Origin: HGM11416 sp964532155
GTDB taxonomy: Bacteria > Bacillota > Clostridia > Christensenellales > Borkfalkiaceae
Length of the DNA stretch: 7,830 nt
Assembly (NCBI GenBank): GCA_964532155.1
Contig: CAZHGN010000057.1
Coordinates: 1-7,830, forward strand
Direction: 5' to 3'
Shown: positions 1-5,622 of the stretch, piece by piece
How the letters are laid out: each line of letters starts with the position of its first letter
Position numbering within the stretch: position 1 is the first letter of the stretch
The notes under the pieces: generated by a model
The model's database searches: none
Told to the model about the DNA's origin: nothing
What the model saw: the letters and a program-made list of their open reading frames with translations, nothing else
Program-made: the position numbers and the translations under genes

Positions 1-16
1 TATCGGAGGCGATAGA

Positions 17-1108
17 ATGAAATTTGACGCTGTTGTCGGCAACCCGCCGTATCAACTTGAGGTTGGAAAAACTTTTAATCAAACTCAAAGCAATACAACT
101 TGGATATATCAGCATTTTCAATTTGTAGCAGATAAAGTTGGAAAATATACTTGCTTAATATATCCTTTTGGCGGTTGGTTTGACTCACCAGATAGGTTAA
201 ACGGTCTTGGCGATGCGATTTTGCACGATGGGCATACCATTTCTATCAGTGCGTATGAAGGCACTACAGATAAACGTGCTTGGTATAGAAAAGACAAAGA
301 ACCCGATCCGATTTTTGGCACAAGCGCAAATTTGTCTGCTGGTATATCGATTGTCTTGCGCTGCAATAAACCACAAGACAGCTTTGAATTTATGAATAGG
401 GTTTATGCGGATAAGAAAGTAATTGTAACTTTATCCGAAGCCGATTCAATTACACCAAATCCTTTGTTTATAGAAATAAATAAAAAACTTGATGGTAAAA
501 AATTTGTTAAAGATATTAAAAAAGGAATTTTTGGCATAGAATCCAACTTTGTCGAAATAAATCCGCAAAAAGTATCTTTCAATTCACACGATTGGCAAAA
601 CCCAATTCAATTATTAACAAACGACAAGTCGGGATCAGCTGGACGAGCAAAGCTATTTTGGACAGACAAACAAAATATACCGAGCGGTCAAGAATTCTTC
701 GACTGCTATAAGGTCGTCATGAGCTCCGCATATCCTAAAAAGTCAATTACTACCGGAGATCCGACAATCGATAATGTAATAAAAAGAATGGGTGAATTGG
801 TGGAAGTGTTGCAGCCTAATTCTGCATTTGGAAGAAGTAGAATGTCGCTATTTATGACAAAAAACAAGGAAGAGTGTGATAATTTCTTAAAGTATATTCG
901 CACGAAGTTTTTTGCCGGATTAGTTTTGCAAGAGCCAAATCGAAGATCCACAATAGGTGAAATCATTCCTGCACAAGATTATTCACACAATTCCGATATT
1001 GATTGGAGTGTTTCACTTGATGAAATTGATATGCAATTGTATAATAAATATGGTTTAACAAAAGAGGAAATTGATTTTATTGAAAACAAATTTCAATCAG
1101 GGATCTAG
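17..1108 (+). CDS. Eco57I-type N6-adenine DNA methylase / restriction subunit, possibly 5'-truncated
   Basis: This is probably the methylase/specificity part of a restriction-modification enzyme that methylates adenine in DNA. The N-terminus reads KFDAVVGNPPYQ, and NPPY (residues 9-12) is catalytic motif IV of gamma-class N6-adenine methylases. A hydrophobic strand (CLIYPFGGWF, about 46-55) and the SAGISIVLRC strand (about 107-116) follow as in this family. The C-terminal block with IDWS, EIDMQLYNKYGLTKEEIDFIE resembles the tail of Eco57I-like proteins. The S-adenosylmethionine-binding motif I, normally upstream of NPPY, is absent. The ATG at 17 has a very good Shine-Dalgarno (GGAGG, 5-9, 7-base spacer), which favours a real start. 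However, the frame stays open to the window edge (codons for IGGDR precede the Met), so the gene may begin upstream. No nuclease motif is visible. Its AT-rich composition differs from the genes to its right. The family call is firm; the exact enzyme type and completeness are not. Confidence 0.8.
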   Translation: MKFDAVVGNPPYQLEVGKTFNQTQSNTTWIYQHFQFVADKVGKYTCLIYPFGGWFDSPDRLNGLGDAILHDGHTISISAYEGTTDKRAWYRKDKEPDPIFGTSANLSAGISIVLRCNKPQDSFEFMNRVYADKKVIVTLSEADSITPNPLFIEINKKLDGKKFVKDIKKGIFGIESNFVEINPQKVSFNSHDWQNPIQLLTNDKSGSAGRAKLFWTDKQNIPSGQEFFDCYKVVMSSAYPKKSITTGDPTIDNVIKRMGELVEVLQPNSAFGRSRMSLFMTKNKEECDNFLKYIRTKFFAGLVLQEPNRRSTIGEIIPAQDYSHNSDIDWSVSLDEIDMQLYNKYGLTKEEIDFIENKFQSGI

Positions 1109-1178
1109 TATAAAAGCACAAGATTTTATTGTATGTAAAATTTAAAATAGTAGTATCAAAAATGCTTTTAGCTAAAGA

Positions 1179-1197
1179 TATACTATAAAAAATGGAG
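1179..1197 (+). promoter_or_regulatory. Possible -10 element and ribosome binding site of the FRG gene
   Basis: TATACT at 1179-1184 is one base from the -10 consensus, and GGAG at 1194-1197 lies 5 bases before the ATG at 1203. No convincing -35 is visible 16-18 bases upstream. If this -10 is real, the leader would be only about 12 bases. The 94-base gap after the methylase stop leaves room for a separate promoter, but read-through from the methylase gene is also possible. Confidence 0.3.
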
Positions 1198-1202
1198 TAT
1201 GT

Positions 1203-2069
1203 ATGAAAACTGTTACAATTAATTCATACGATGAATTAATTAGTTTAATAAACGATATTACTAGTATAGAAGTGCCTTATTTGTCATCTAGAGAACTGCA
1301 TAGATACTTTTTTAGAGGACAAGCTGATCAATCTTGGAGACTAATTCCTGGGGCATTGAGAGGTGATTTTTGCAACGAAACTAGTGAAATAATTGATTCG
1401 TTAAATATTTGTGATTTTGATAATAATCCAATACAATTAGCTGTTGCTCAGCATTATGGTAAAAAAACCAGGTGCCTTGATTTTTCATGCAATTACAAAG
1501 TTGCTTTATATTTTGCTTGCAATCCACTTGATAAAAGTTATTTGAAAGATGGAGCAATTTATATTTTGGAATGCGCATATCATTTACCAACTTGGTTTAC
1601 AAATTATGCGGTATATTATATGTCGATTAATCAAGATAGTGATATTACTAACTGGGAATTTGCGCGATTTATTTCAAGCCAACCGAAAATAATTAATGAA
1701 TTTAAAAGGACTGGGCGTAGTTTACTTTTGGATGATGTTAATGCTGAACTAAAGACATTTTTAAATAAAGGTTTTATGGTTAACTTTGAAAACAATGATT
1801 TCGGCATAGAAAGGATAAAAAAGCAAGAAGGTGCATTATATTATTTTGGTTCGAAATATTATACATTTGTTGATAATAAAAAAGAGTATATTGATTATAA
1901 ATTTTTATTTGACGCTTGGACTGATTATACATTTAGGATAGAATTGCACAACATAGCAGATCCGATGCTTGAAAATAGAGAGTTTTGTACTAAGATAATA
2001 ATTCCACAAAAGCTAAAAGCTGAAATATTCCAGAAGAACAACATAAGATCTATAGATTTGGGGCTTTAA
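1203..2069 (+). CDS. FRG domain-containing protein
   Basis: A 288-residue protein with a recognisable FRG domain, a family named after its conserved Phe-Arg-Gly motif and of unsettled biochemical function. The motif sits in YFFRGQADQSWRLIPGALR (residues 35-53). The second family block, AQHYGKKTRCLDFSCNYKVALYFAC, spans 82-106 and matches the usual 'QHYG-x-TRxLDxT-x-x-ALYFA' pattern. A third block, RIKKQEGALYYFG (204-216), and a C-terminal IIIPQKLKAEIF...NIRSIDL segment (265-286) also fit. No signal peptide or membrane span is seen, so it is probably cytosolic. It follows the methylase gene on the same strand after 94 bases and shares its AT-rich composition. FRG proteins often occur near restriction-modification and phage-defence genes, so a role beside the methylase is plausible but is inference from context. 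The start is supported by GGAG at 1194-1197. The length is normal for a full FRG protein and no frameshift is seen. Confidence 0.88.
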   Translation: MKTVTINSYDELISLINDITSIEVPYLSSRELHRYFFRGQADQSWRLIPGALRGDFCNETSEIIDSLNICDFDNNPIQLAVAQHYGKKTRCLDFSCNYKVALYFACNPLDKSYLKDGAIYILECAYHLPTWFTNYAVYYMSINQDSDITNWEFARFISSQPKIINEFKRTGRSLLLDDVNAELKTFLNKGFMVNFENNDFGIERIKKQEGALYYFGSKYYTFVDNKKEYIDYKFLFDAWTDYTFRIELHNIADPMLENREFCTKIIIPQKLKAEIFQKNNIRSIDLGL

Positions 2070-2219
2070 ATGAACGTAATTTTGTTCTATAGAAACGATA
2101 GCCTAGCAAATAATCAACTTTGAATTTTACCCATAATTGCCATATAGCGTTGCCGCATTTTGATAAAGTATTCAAACACGATAGATTGCGCTCGATATAG
2201 ACACGCCGGGCACACTGTA

Positions 2220-2277
2220 AAAGCGCGGATTCGCCGAAAATCTTCGGTAAAACCGCGCTTTGATTTTTGTTTTTTTA
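2220..2277 (+). terminator. Rho-independent terminator, plus strand (nested hairpin)
   Basis: AAAGCGCGG (2220-2228) pairs perfectly over 9 bp with CCGCGCTTT (2253-2261). An inner CCGAA/TTCGG stem lies between them, and the tract TGATTTTTGTTTTTTT follows on the plus strand. It ends transcription coming from the FRG gene, about 150 bases after its stop. On the minus strand the hairpin is followed only by TTTTACAG, so it would be a weaker terminator for dxs. It roughly marks the change from AT-rich to GC-richer sequence. Confidence 0.8.
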
Positions 2278-2285
2278 ACGCCTAA

Positions 2286-2322
2286 CCCTCTTATCGACGG
2301 CTTGCTTCTCGTTGAAAGAGGG
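2286..2322. repeat. Inverted repeat just downstream of the dxs stop
   Basis: CCCTCTT (2286-2292) and AAGAGGG (2316-2322) are perfectly complementary across a 23-base loop, 17 bases beyond the dxs stop codon. In the dxs transcript the stem is not followed by a U-run, so it is not a standard terminator. It might protect the 3' end or be chance. Confidence 0.35.
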
Positions 2323-2338
2323 ATTAACCCGACGTGCT

Positions 2339-4174
2339 TCAATTGTCGATTGACAAAAGTTTAGCGAGCGTTTCGGTTAAGCCGTCCTTGGTCAAGCCGC
2401 ACGAAGAAAGCTGACCTTCGACGGAAGAGTGCGACAAATAGCGGTCGCCCGAGCCGAGAACAACGGTCGGGCAAGGCTTGCCGAGCGAGGCGTAATAGGC
2501 GCAAACGCCCTCGCCGAAACCGCCGCAAGCGACGTTTTCTTCTAAAACGACGGCGGGCAAATGCATAAAGGCGAGTAAAGTCTGCTCGTCGAGCGGCTTT
2601 ATAGAGCGCGCGTTGACGACGGCGACGCTATCTGAAAACGACTCCGCGGCGGCTAACGCCAAGCGCAAGCAACGCGGCCCCACGGCAAAAACTACCGCGC
2701 GGTCGCCCGACTTTAAAATTTCCCATTCGCCGGGGCGAGTAAAATCTTTCGCTAAGGCTTCGGACGAAAAGGTCGGATTTTTTCCGTTGGGATAGCGTAT
2801 GGCAACCGGCGAGCCGCAACCGACTGCGTAAAAAAGCATGCGCTTAAACTCTGCGACGTCCTTAGGGGCAAGCACGGTAAGACCGGGCACGCTACGCAAA
2901 TAGGACAAGTCCATTACGCCGTTATGAGTTTTGCCGTCCGAGCCGACGAACCCTGCGCGGTCGAGCAAGAACGTAACCGCAAGACCTTGCATGCACACGT
3001 CGGTCACAAGCTGATCGAAAGCGCGTTGCATAAACGTGGAATAAATGCACGCCACCGGATGCAAGCCGTTATACGCCATGCCCGCGGCGCAAGTTACGGC
3101 GTACTCTTCGCATATGCCCGCGTCGACAAACCGCTCGGGATAAGCCTTGGCGAACTCCGCAAGCCCGGTGCCCGTTTTCATGCCGGCGGTCAGCGCGACG
3201 AGCTTTTCGTCCGTTTCGGCAAGTTCGATAAGATAGTCCGACACGACCGCCGAAAAATCGTTTTGGCTCGTAGTTAAGCCCTTGCCTATTCCGTGATAGC
3301 ACTCGGGATCGTTTTCGGCTTGGCTATGCCCCTTTCCCTTTTGCGTGCGAATATGCAAAAAGGCGGGCTTTTTCCTTGCCCTAATTTCGCCGAGCGCCGA
3401 TCTTAAACCCTTTATATCGTGCCCGTCGAATACGCCGAAATATTTAAGCCCGACTTGATCGAGCACGGTCGCAGGAGAAACGGAATGCTTGAAATTAGAC
3501 TTCAAACGCTTCAAACTGCGGGCTATAAGTCGATTACCGAGTATTTTGTGCAAAAACTTTTTCGTTCTGCCATAACTTTTTCTGAGCGCGAGTTTAGAGA
3601 AAAAACGATATGCGCCGTTGCGATTTTCGGAAATACTCATTCCGTTATCGTTGAACACCACGAGGAAGTTTTGCGGCTTTTTCGCTTCGGCAAAAAGCGC
3701 TTCTAAATTTTCGCCGTTAAACAGCGAGGCGTCGCCCACGAACACGACGACGCATTCGTCGCCCCCCTTGAGGTCGCGCGCAAAGGCGTAACCGCACGCC
3801 GCCGCAAGCGAATTGCCGGCATGACCGCCTATAAAACCGTCGGCGGCAGTTTTATCGTCGCCGCAAAAACCGCTCGGCCCGCCCTCCGTCCGCATTTTCG
3901 AAAAACGTTCGCGCCCGACGGTCAGCAGTTTGAACGCATACGATTGATGCCCGACGTCAAAGAAAATCTTATCCACGGAAAAATCGTAAACCGAACAAAG
4001 AGCGACGATAGCCTCGACGGCGCCCAGCGCCGACGATAAATGCCCCCCGTTTTTTTCCACGGTAGATATGATATCCGCTCTGATTTCACCGCACAAAGCG
4101 CGCAAATCGTCGTCCGACAGCCTAACGAGGTCGGATACGGCGGATATGTTGTCGAGTATCTTTTTTTCTTCCAT
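2339..4174 (-). CDS. dxs: 1-deoxy-D-xylulose-5-phosphate synthase
   Basis: This thiamine-diphosphate enzyme condenses pyruvate and glyceraldehyde 3-phosphate to 1-deoxy-D-xylulose 5-phosphate, the first step of the MEP isoprenoid pathway and a branch to thiamine and pyridoxal. It is cytosolic and, at 611 residues, close to the family's usual 620-640. The N-terminal domain shows GGHLSSALG (His45), DVGHQSYAFK (73-82), a ThDP/Mg motif from VGDAS (Asp148) to FNDN (Asn175), and YFGVFDGHD (245-253). The transketolase-like middle domain has GICEEYAVT with the catalytic Glu356, STFMQRAFDQ (Arg384) and DRAGFVGSDGKTHNG (Asp405, His417), then AIRYP (Arg460). The C-terminal domain runs from about 480. 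Oddities: GDA replaces the usual GDG, and EEY replaces the common EQH after Ala/Cys. These are divergent but keep the main catalytic residues. A modest AGGG lies 6 bases before the ATG. It lies 71 bases downstream of the Cys-rich gene on the same strand and may be cotranscribed with it. Overlapping plus-strand frames are shadows. Confidence 0.95.
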   Translation of the reverse strand: MEEKKILDNISAVSDLVRLSDDDLRALCGEIRADIISTVEKNGGHLSSALGAVEAIVALCSVYDFSVDKIFFDVGHQSYAFKLLTVGRERFSKMRTEGGPSGFCGDDKTAADGFIGGHAGNSLAAACGYAFARDLKGGDECVVVFVGDASLFNGENLEALFAEAKKPQNFLVVFNDNGMSISENRNGAYRFFSKLALRKSYGRTKKFLHKILGNRLIARSLKRLKSNFKHSVSPATVLDQVGLKYFGVFDGHDIKGLRSALGEIRARKKPAFLHIRTQKGKGHSQAENDPECYHGIGKGLTTSQNDFSAVVSDYLIELAETDEKLVALTAGMKTGTGLAEFAKAYPERFVDAGICEEYAVTCAAGMAYNGLHPVACIYSTFMQRAFDQLVTDVCMQGLAVTFLLDRAGFVGSDGKTHNGVMDLSYLRSVPGLTVLAPKDVAEFKRMLFYAVGCGSPVAIRYPNGKNPTFSSEALAKDFTRPGEWEILKSGDRAVVFAVGPRCLRLALAAAESFSDSVAVVNARSIKPLDEQTLLAFMHLPAVVLEENVACGGFGEGVCAYYASLGKPCPTVVLGSGDRYLSHSSVEGQLSSCGLTKDGLTETLAKLLSIDN

Positions 4175-4245
4175 AATACGCCCTACGCCATAATATTTAT
4201 ATGCGAAAAATCGCGCTATAAGTCGATTATCGCACCTTTCATCTT

Positions 4246-4673
4246 TTAGTGTTTAATTTTTTTATCGCCCGAACGGCAACCGCAGTCGCAGTCGTCATGG
4301 TCGTGGTCGTGGTCACAACCGCAGTCGCAGTCGTCGGGCTCGTAACCGCCGTAAACGGCGTNNNNNNNNNNNNNNNNNNNNNNNNNNNNNNNNNNNNNNN
4401 NNNNNNNNNNNNNNNNNNNNNNNNNNNNNNNNNNNNNNNNNNNNNNNNNNNNNNNNNNNNNTCGTGGTCACAACCGCAGTCGCAGTCGTCGGGCTCGTAA
4501 CCGCCGTAAACGGCGTCGATTTTAATCGAGGCGCAGTCTTCTATTTCGAGGCACTTGCCGCAGTTGTCGCAAATTTTAAGCGGATCGAGGTCGCAAAATT
4601 CGCATTCGCCGCAACCTATGCAGTCGCGGTCGTACAAAACGCACTTTCCTTCGCCGAGTTTTTCTCTTTTCAT
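4246..4673 (-). CDS. Small Cys-rich metal- or Fe-S-binding protein, interrupted by an assembly gap
   Basis: The ATG at 4673 follows AGAGG with a 6-base spacer. Up to the gap the protein has KCVLYDRDCIGCGECEFC (Cys 11, 18, 21, 24, 27) and KICDNCGKC (Cys 35, 38, 41), plus Cys47. The CxxC spacing suggests zinc or iron-sulphur binding. The 100 N and a 55-base duplicate break the frame. Removing one copy plus the N (155 bases) leaves 273 bases, exactly 91 codons ending in TAA at 4246-4248. This gives a 90-residue protein whose tail reads DDCDCGCDHDHDHDDCDCGC and then RSGDKKIKH. That Cys/Asp/His-rich tail looks like a metal-binding extension. I recognise no characterised function. The gene diverges from lexA across a 115-base region and lies upstream of dxs. 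The natural 90-residue reading is inferred from the overlap. Longer or Thr-rich readings after the gap are frame artefacts. Confidence 0.75.
4278..4335 (-). repeat. 39-base-period internal repeat coding for DDCDCGC
   Basis: A 19-base word beginning AACCGCAGTCGC occurs at 4278-4296 and again at 4317-4335, a 39-base (13-codon) offset. It encodes the two DDCDCGC blocks of the Cys-rich protein's tail, separated by alternating Asp-His codons (TCGTGG repeats on the plus strand). Such a repeat can expand or contract and may have contributed to the assembly break. Confidence 0.7.
4307..4516. repeat. Identical 55-base ends on both sides of the N gap (unmerged overlap)
   Basis: Bases 4307-4361, which end exactly at the first N, are identical to bases 4462-4516, which begin exactly after the last N. 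The match is 55 of 55. An overlap of a fixed odd length at both contig ends is what a de Bruijn assembler with k=55 leaves when two contigs share a node. The simplest reading is that the two copies are one sequence. A genuine duplication in the genome is a less likely alternative. Confidence 0.85.
4362..4461. other. Scaffold gap of exactly 100 N
   Basis: The run is exactly 100 unknown bases, a conventional placeholder for a gap of unknown length, so it carries no size information. It falls inside the small Cys-rich gene. Because the flanks overlap by 55 bases and the gene reads in frame when merged, the true gap is probably zero or negative. The adjacency of dxs and lexA then looks correct. 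Confidence 0.97.
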
Positions 4674-4686
4674 ATTATTCCTCTTT

Positions 4687-4708
4687 TCGCCGAGTCGGCG
4701 ATTTTTTT
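4687..4708 (+). terminator. Terminator-like hairpin between the Cys-rich gene and lexA
   Basis: TCGCCGA-G-TCGGCGA (4687-4701) is a near-perfect palindrome followed by seven T on the plus strand, which has the form of a short Rho-independent terminator pointing toward lexA. No plus-strand gene precedes it, so it may block antisense transcription. On the minus strand the same palindrome sits in the leader of the Cys-rich gene, two bases from its AGAGG site, where it could affect translation. Its role is uncertain. Confidence 0.45.
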
Positions 4709-4717
4709 AAAAAATAT

Positions 4718-4731
4718 TGAACAAATGTTTG
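4718..4731. promoter_or_regulatory. LexA operator (SOS box)
   Basis: TGAACAAATGTTTG matches the Gram-positive SOS box CGAACRNRYGTTYC at its core (GAAC-N4-GTTY). It sits upstream of lexA and overlaps the likely -35, so LexA should repress its own gene. It also lies about 45 bases upstream of the divergent Cys-rich gene and could affect that gene too. Confidence 0.8.
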
Positions 4732-4757
4732 CATTTTTCGTTCGTTTATGTTATAAT
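4728..4757 (+). promoter_or_regulatory. lexA promoter
   Basis: A perfect TATAAT at 4752-4757 is preceded by TTTGCA (4728-4733) with an 18-base spacer. The -35 is weak, but it overlaps the SOS box as expected for an autoregulated lexA promoter. Transcription would start near 4764, leaving a leader of about 25 bases that contains GAGG at 4779-4782, 6 bases before the ATG at 4789. Confidence 0.75.
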
Positions 4758-4788
4758 CTTGCTAGAAGAACTATCCGTGAGGTCGCAA

Positions 4789-5382
4789 ATGGGTAAAATC
4801 GACGAAAAATTGCTTTCGGTTGCAGAATACATTCGCAATTATCAAAGCGAAAACGGCTTTCCGCCCTCCGTTCGCGAAATATGCCGCGCACTCAATATTA
4901 AATCGACGGCGACGGTGCATTATTATCTCGACAAGCTCGAGGAGCGCGGCGTAATAACGCGCAACGCGAACAAAAACAGGGCCATTAGTTTTAACGACGC
5001 GCCCGAATTCGTCACTCTGCCCCTCGTCGGCACGGTAACCGCAGGGCAACCGATACTCGCGGTCGAAAATCTCGAAGGGTACTATCCCCTGCCGCCCGAG
5101 TTCGTCGGGAGCGGCACTTGCTTTTTGCTCCAAGTAAAGGGCGAAAGCATGATCGAGGCGGGCATTTTAAACGGCGATAAAATAATTTGCGAAAAGACAG
5201 AAACGGCGAACAACGGCGATATCGTCGTCGCTCTTATCGACGATTCGGCAACGGTAAAACGCTTTTTCCGCCGCGACGGCAAGATTATTTTGCACCCCGA
5301 AAACCAAACCATGTCGGACATTATCGTGGAGCAAGCGAGCATTATTGCCAAGGTTAAAGGTCTGCTCAGAAAATACCGCTGA
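4789..5382 (+). CDS. lexA: LexA repressor, SOS regulator
   Basis: LexA represses DNA-damage genes as a dimer. When RecA filaments form on single-stranded DNA it cleaves itself and the regulon is induced. The 197-residue protein has the normal length. Residues 1-65 form the winged helix-turn-helix domain, including FPPSVREICRALNIKSTATVHYYLDKLEERG. The self-cleavage site is Ala85-Gly86 in VGTVTAGQP. The catalytic Ser120 is in VKGESMIEAGI and Lys157 in ATVKRFFR, so the serine-lysine dyad is intact. The start at 4789 (MGKIDEKL) is chosen because GAGG lies 6 bases upstream and the family begins there. A longer in-frame reading from 4717 would run through the promoter. It is divergent from the Cys-rich gene and convergent with cdaA. 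An SOS box and TATAAT upstream imply autoregulation. None of the key residues is missing. Confidence 0.97.
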   Translation: MGKIDEKLLSVAEYIRNYQSENGFPPSVREICRALNIKSTATVHYYLDKLEERGVITRNANKNRAISFNDAPEFVTLPLVGTVTAGQPILAVENLEGYYPLPPEFVGSGTCFLLQVKGESMIEAGILNGDKIICEKTETANNGDIVVALIDDSATVKRFFRRDGKIILHPENQTMSDIIVEQASIIAKVKGLLRKYR

Positions 5383-5406
5383 CCTACCCCGACTGCCGCC
5401 TACTTA

Positions 5407-5478
5407 TAATTAAATATATTTTAAACGCCTCGTCTGACCGACTAATTAAATATATTTTAAACGCCTCGTCTGACCGAC
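5407..5478. repeat. Perfect 36-base tandem duplication downstream of lexA
   Basis: Bases 5407-5442 and 5443-5478 are identical, directly adjacent 36-base units. Each starts with an AT-rich TAATTAAATATATTTTAA and ends with ACGCCTCGTC and TGACCGAC. The second unit carries the left arm and loop of the lexA terminator, while the first copy lacks the right arm. This looks like slippage or a recent duplication of half a terminator. Confidence 0.9.
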
Positions 5479-5489
5479 AAGGCGTTTTT
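5459..5489 (+). terminator. Rho-independent terminator of lexA
   Basis: AAACGCCTCGTC pairs with GACAAGGCGTTT, with one C/A mismatch and the loop TGACC (5471-5475). T5485-5489 follows. It is about 75 bases after the lexA stop. On the minus strand the stem is followed by TTTAAAATATATTT, so it may also stop transcription arriving from cdaA, less efficiently. Confidence 0.8.
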
Positions 5490-5503
5490 CGTTGCGTTGA
5501 TAT

Positions 5504-5611
5504 TTACGCATGCATTGCAATGACGGCGACCGCGGCAAGCACTATTGCGAGAAGCGCATAGGGCAAAGCGGATAAAAAGCCGGAGCCTTTTTTATAATCG
5601 TTCTTTTTCAT
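5504..5611 (-). CDS. Small single-span membrane peptide, 35 residues, coupled to cdaA
   Basis: This short frame begins with a basic, hydrophilic segment (MKKNDYKKGSG), followed by a continuous hydrophobic stretch from about residue 12 to 33 (FLSALPYALLAIVLAAVAV), and ends IAMHA. That is a typical single transmembrane helix with a positive N-terminus, so the N-terminus is probably cytosolic. A very strong AAGGAG lies 7 bases before the ATG and overlaps the cdaA stop codon (TAAGGAG), so translation is probably coupled to cdaA. The gene is the last in this minus-strand unit before the lexA terminator. Many firmicutes have cdaR (YbbR family) after cdaA; this is far too short to be cdaR. I know no function. 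It could be a small membrane partner of CdaA, or an unrelated micropeptide. The strong ribosome binding site and clean membrane pattern make it likely real. Confidence 0.65.
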   Translation of the reverse strand: MKKNDYKKGSGFLSALPYALLAIVLAAVAVIAMHA

Positions 5612-5622
5612 ATACGGTCTCC

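Noticed and set aside
2070..2123. 17-codon frame starting immediately after the FRG stop
   Set aside because: Very short, no ribosome binding site, and no recognisable sequence.
2924..3277. Plus-strand frame of 117 codons inside dxs
   Set aside because: It lies wholly opposite the well-supported dxs gene and is a typical GC-rich shadow frame.
4239..4673. 144-residue frame running through the N gap, ending in a Thr/Ala-rich tail
   Set aside because: The tail is a frame artefact: N plus duplicate add 155 bases, not a multiple of three. The merged 90-residue reading is Cys/Asp/His-rich and coherent.
4717..4788. N-terminal extension of lexA starting at 4717
   Set aside because: It would place the start inside the SOS box and promoter. 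The start at 4789 has a ribosome binding site and matches the family.
4464..4796. Plus-strand frame opposite the Cys-rich gene
   Set aside because: It is antisense to the Cys-rich gene, starts in the duplicate, runs through the lexA promoter and SOS box, and has low-complexity Val/Ala content.
5407..5478. CRISPR array suggested by the 36-base repeat length
   Set aside because: The units are directly adjacent with no spacers, there are only two, and no cas genes are present.
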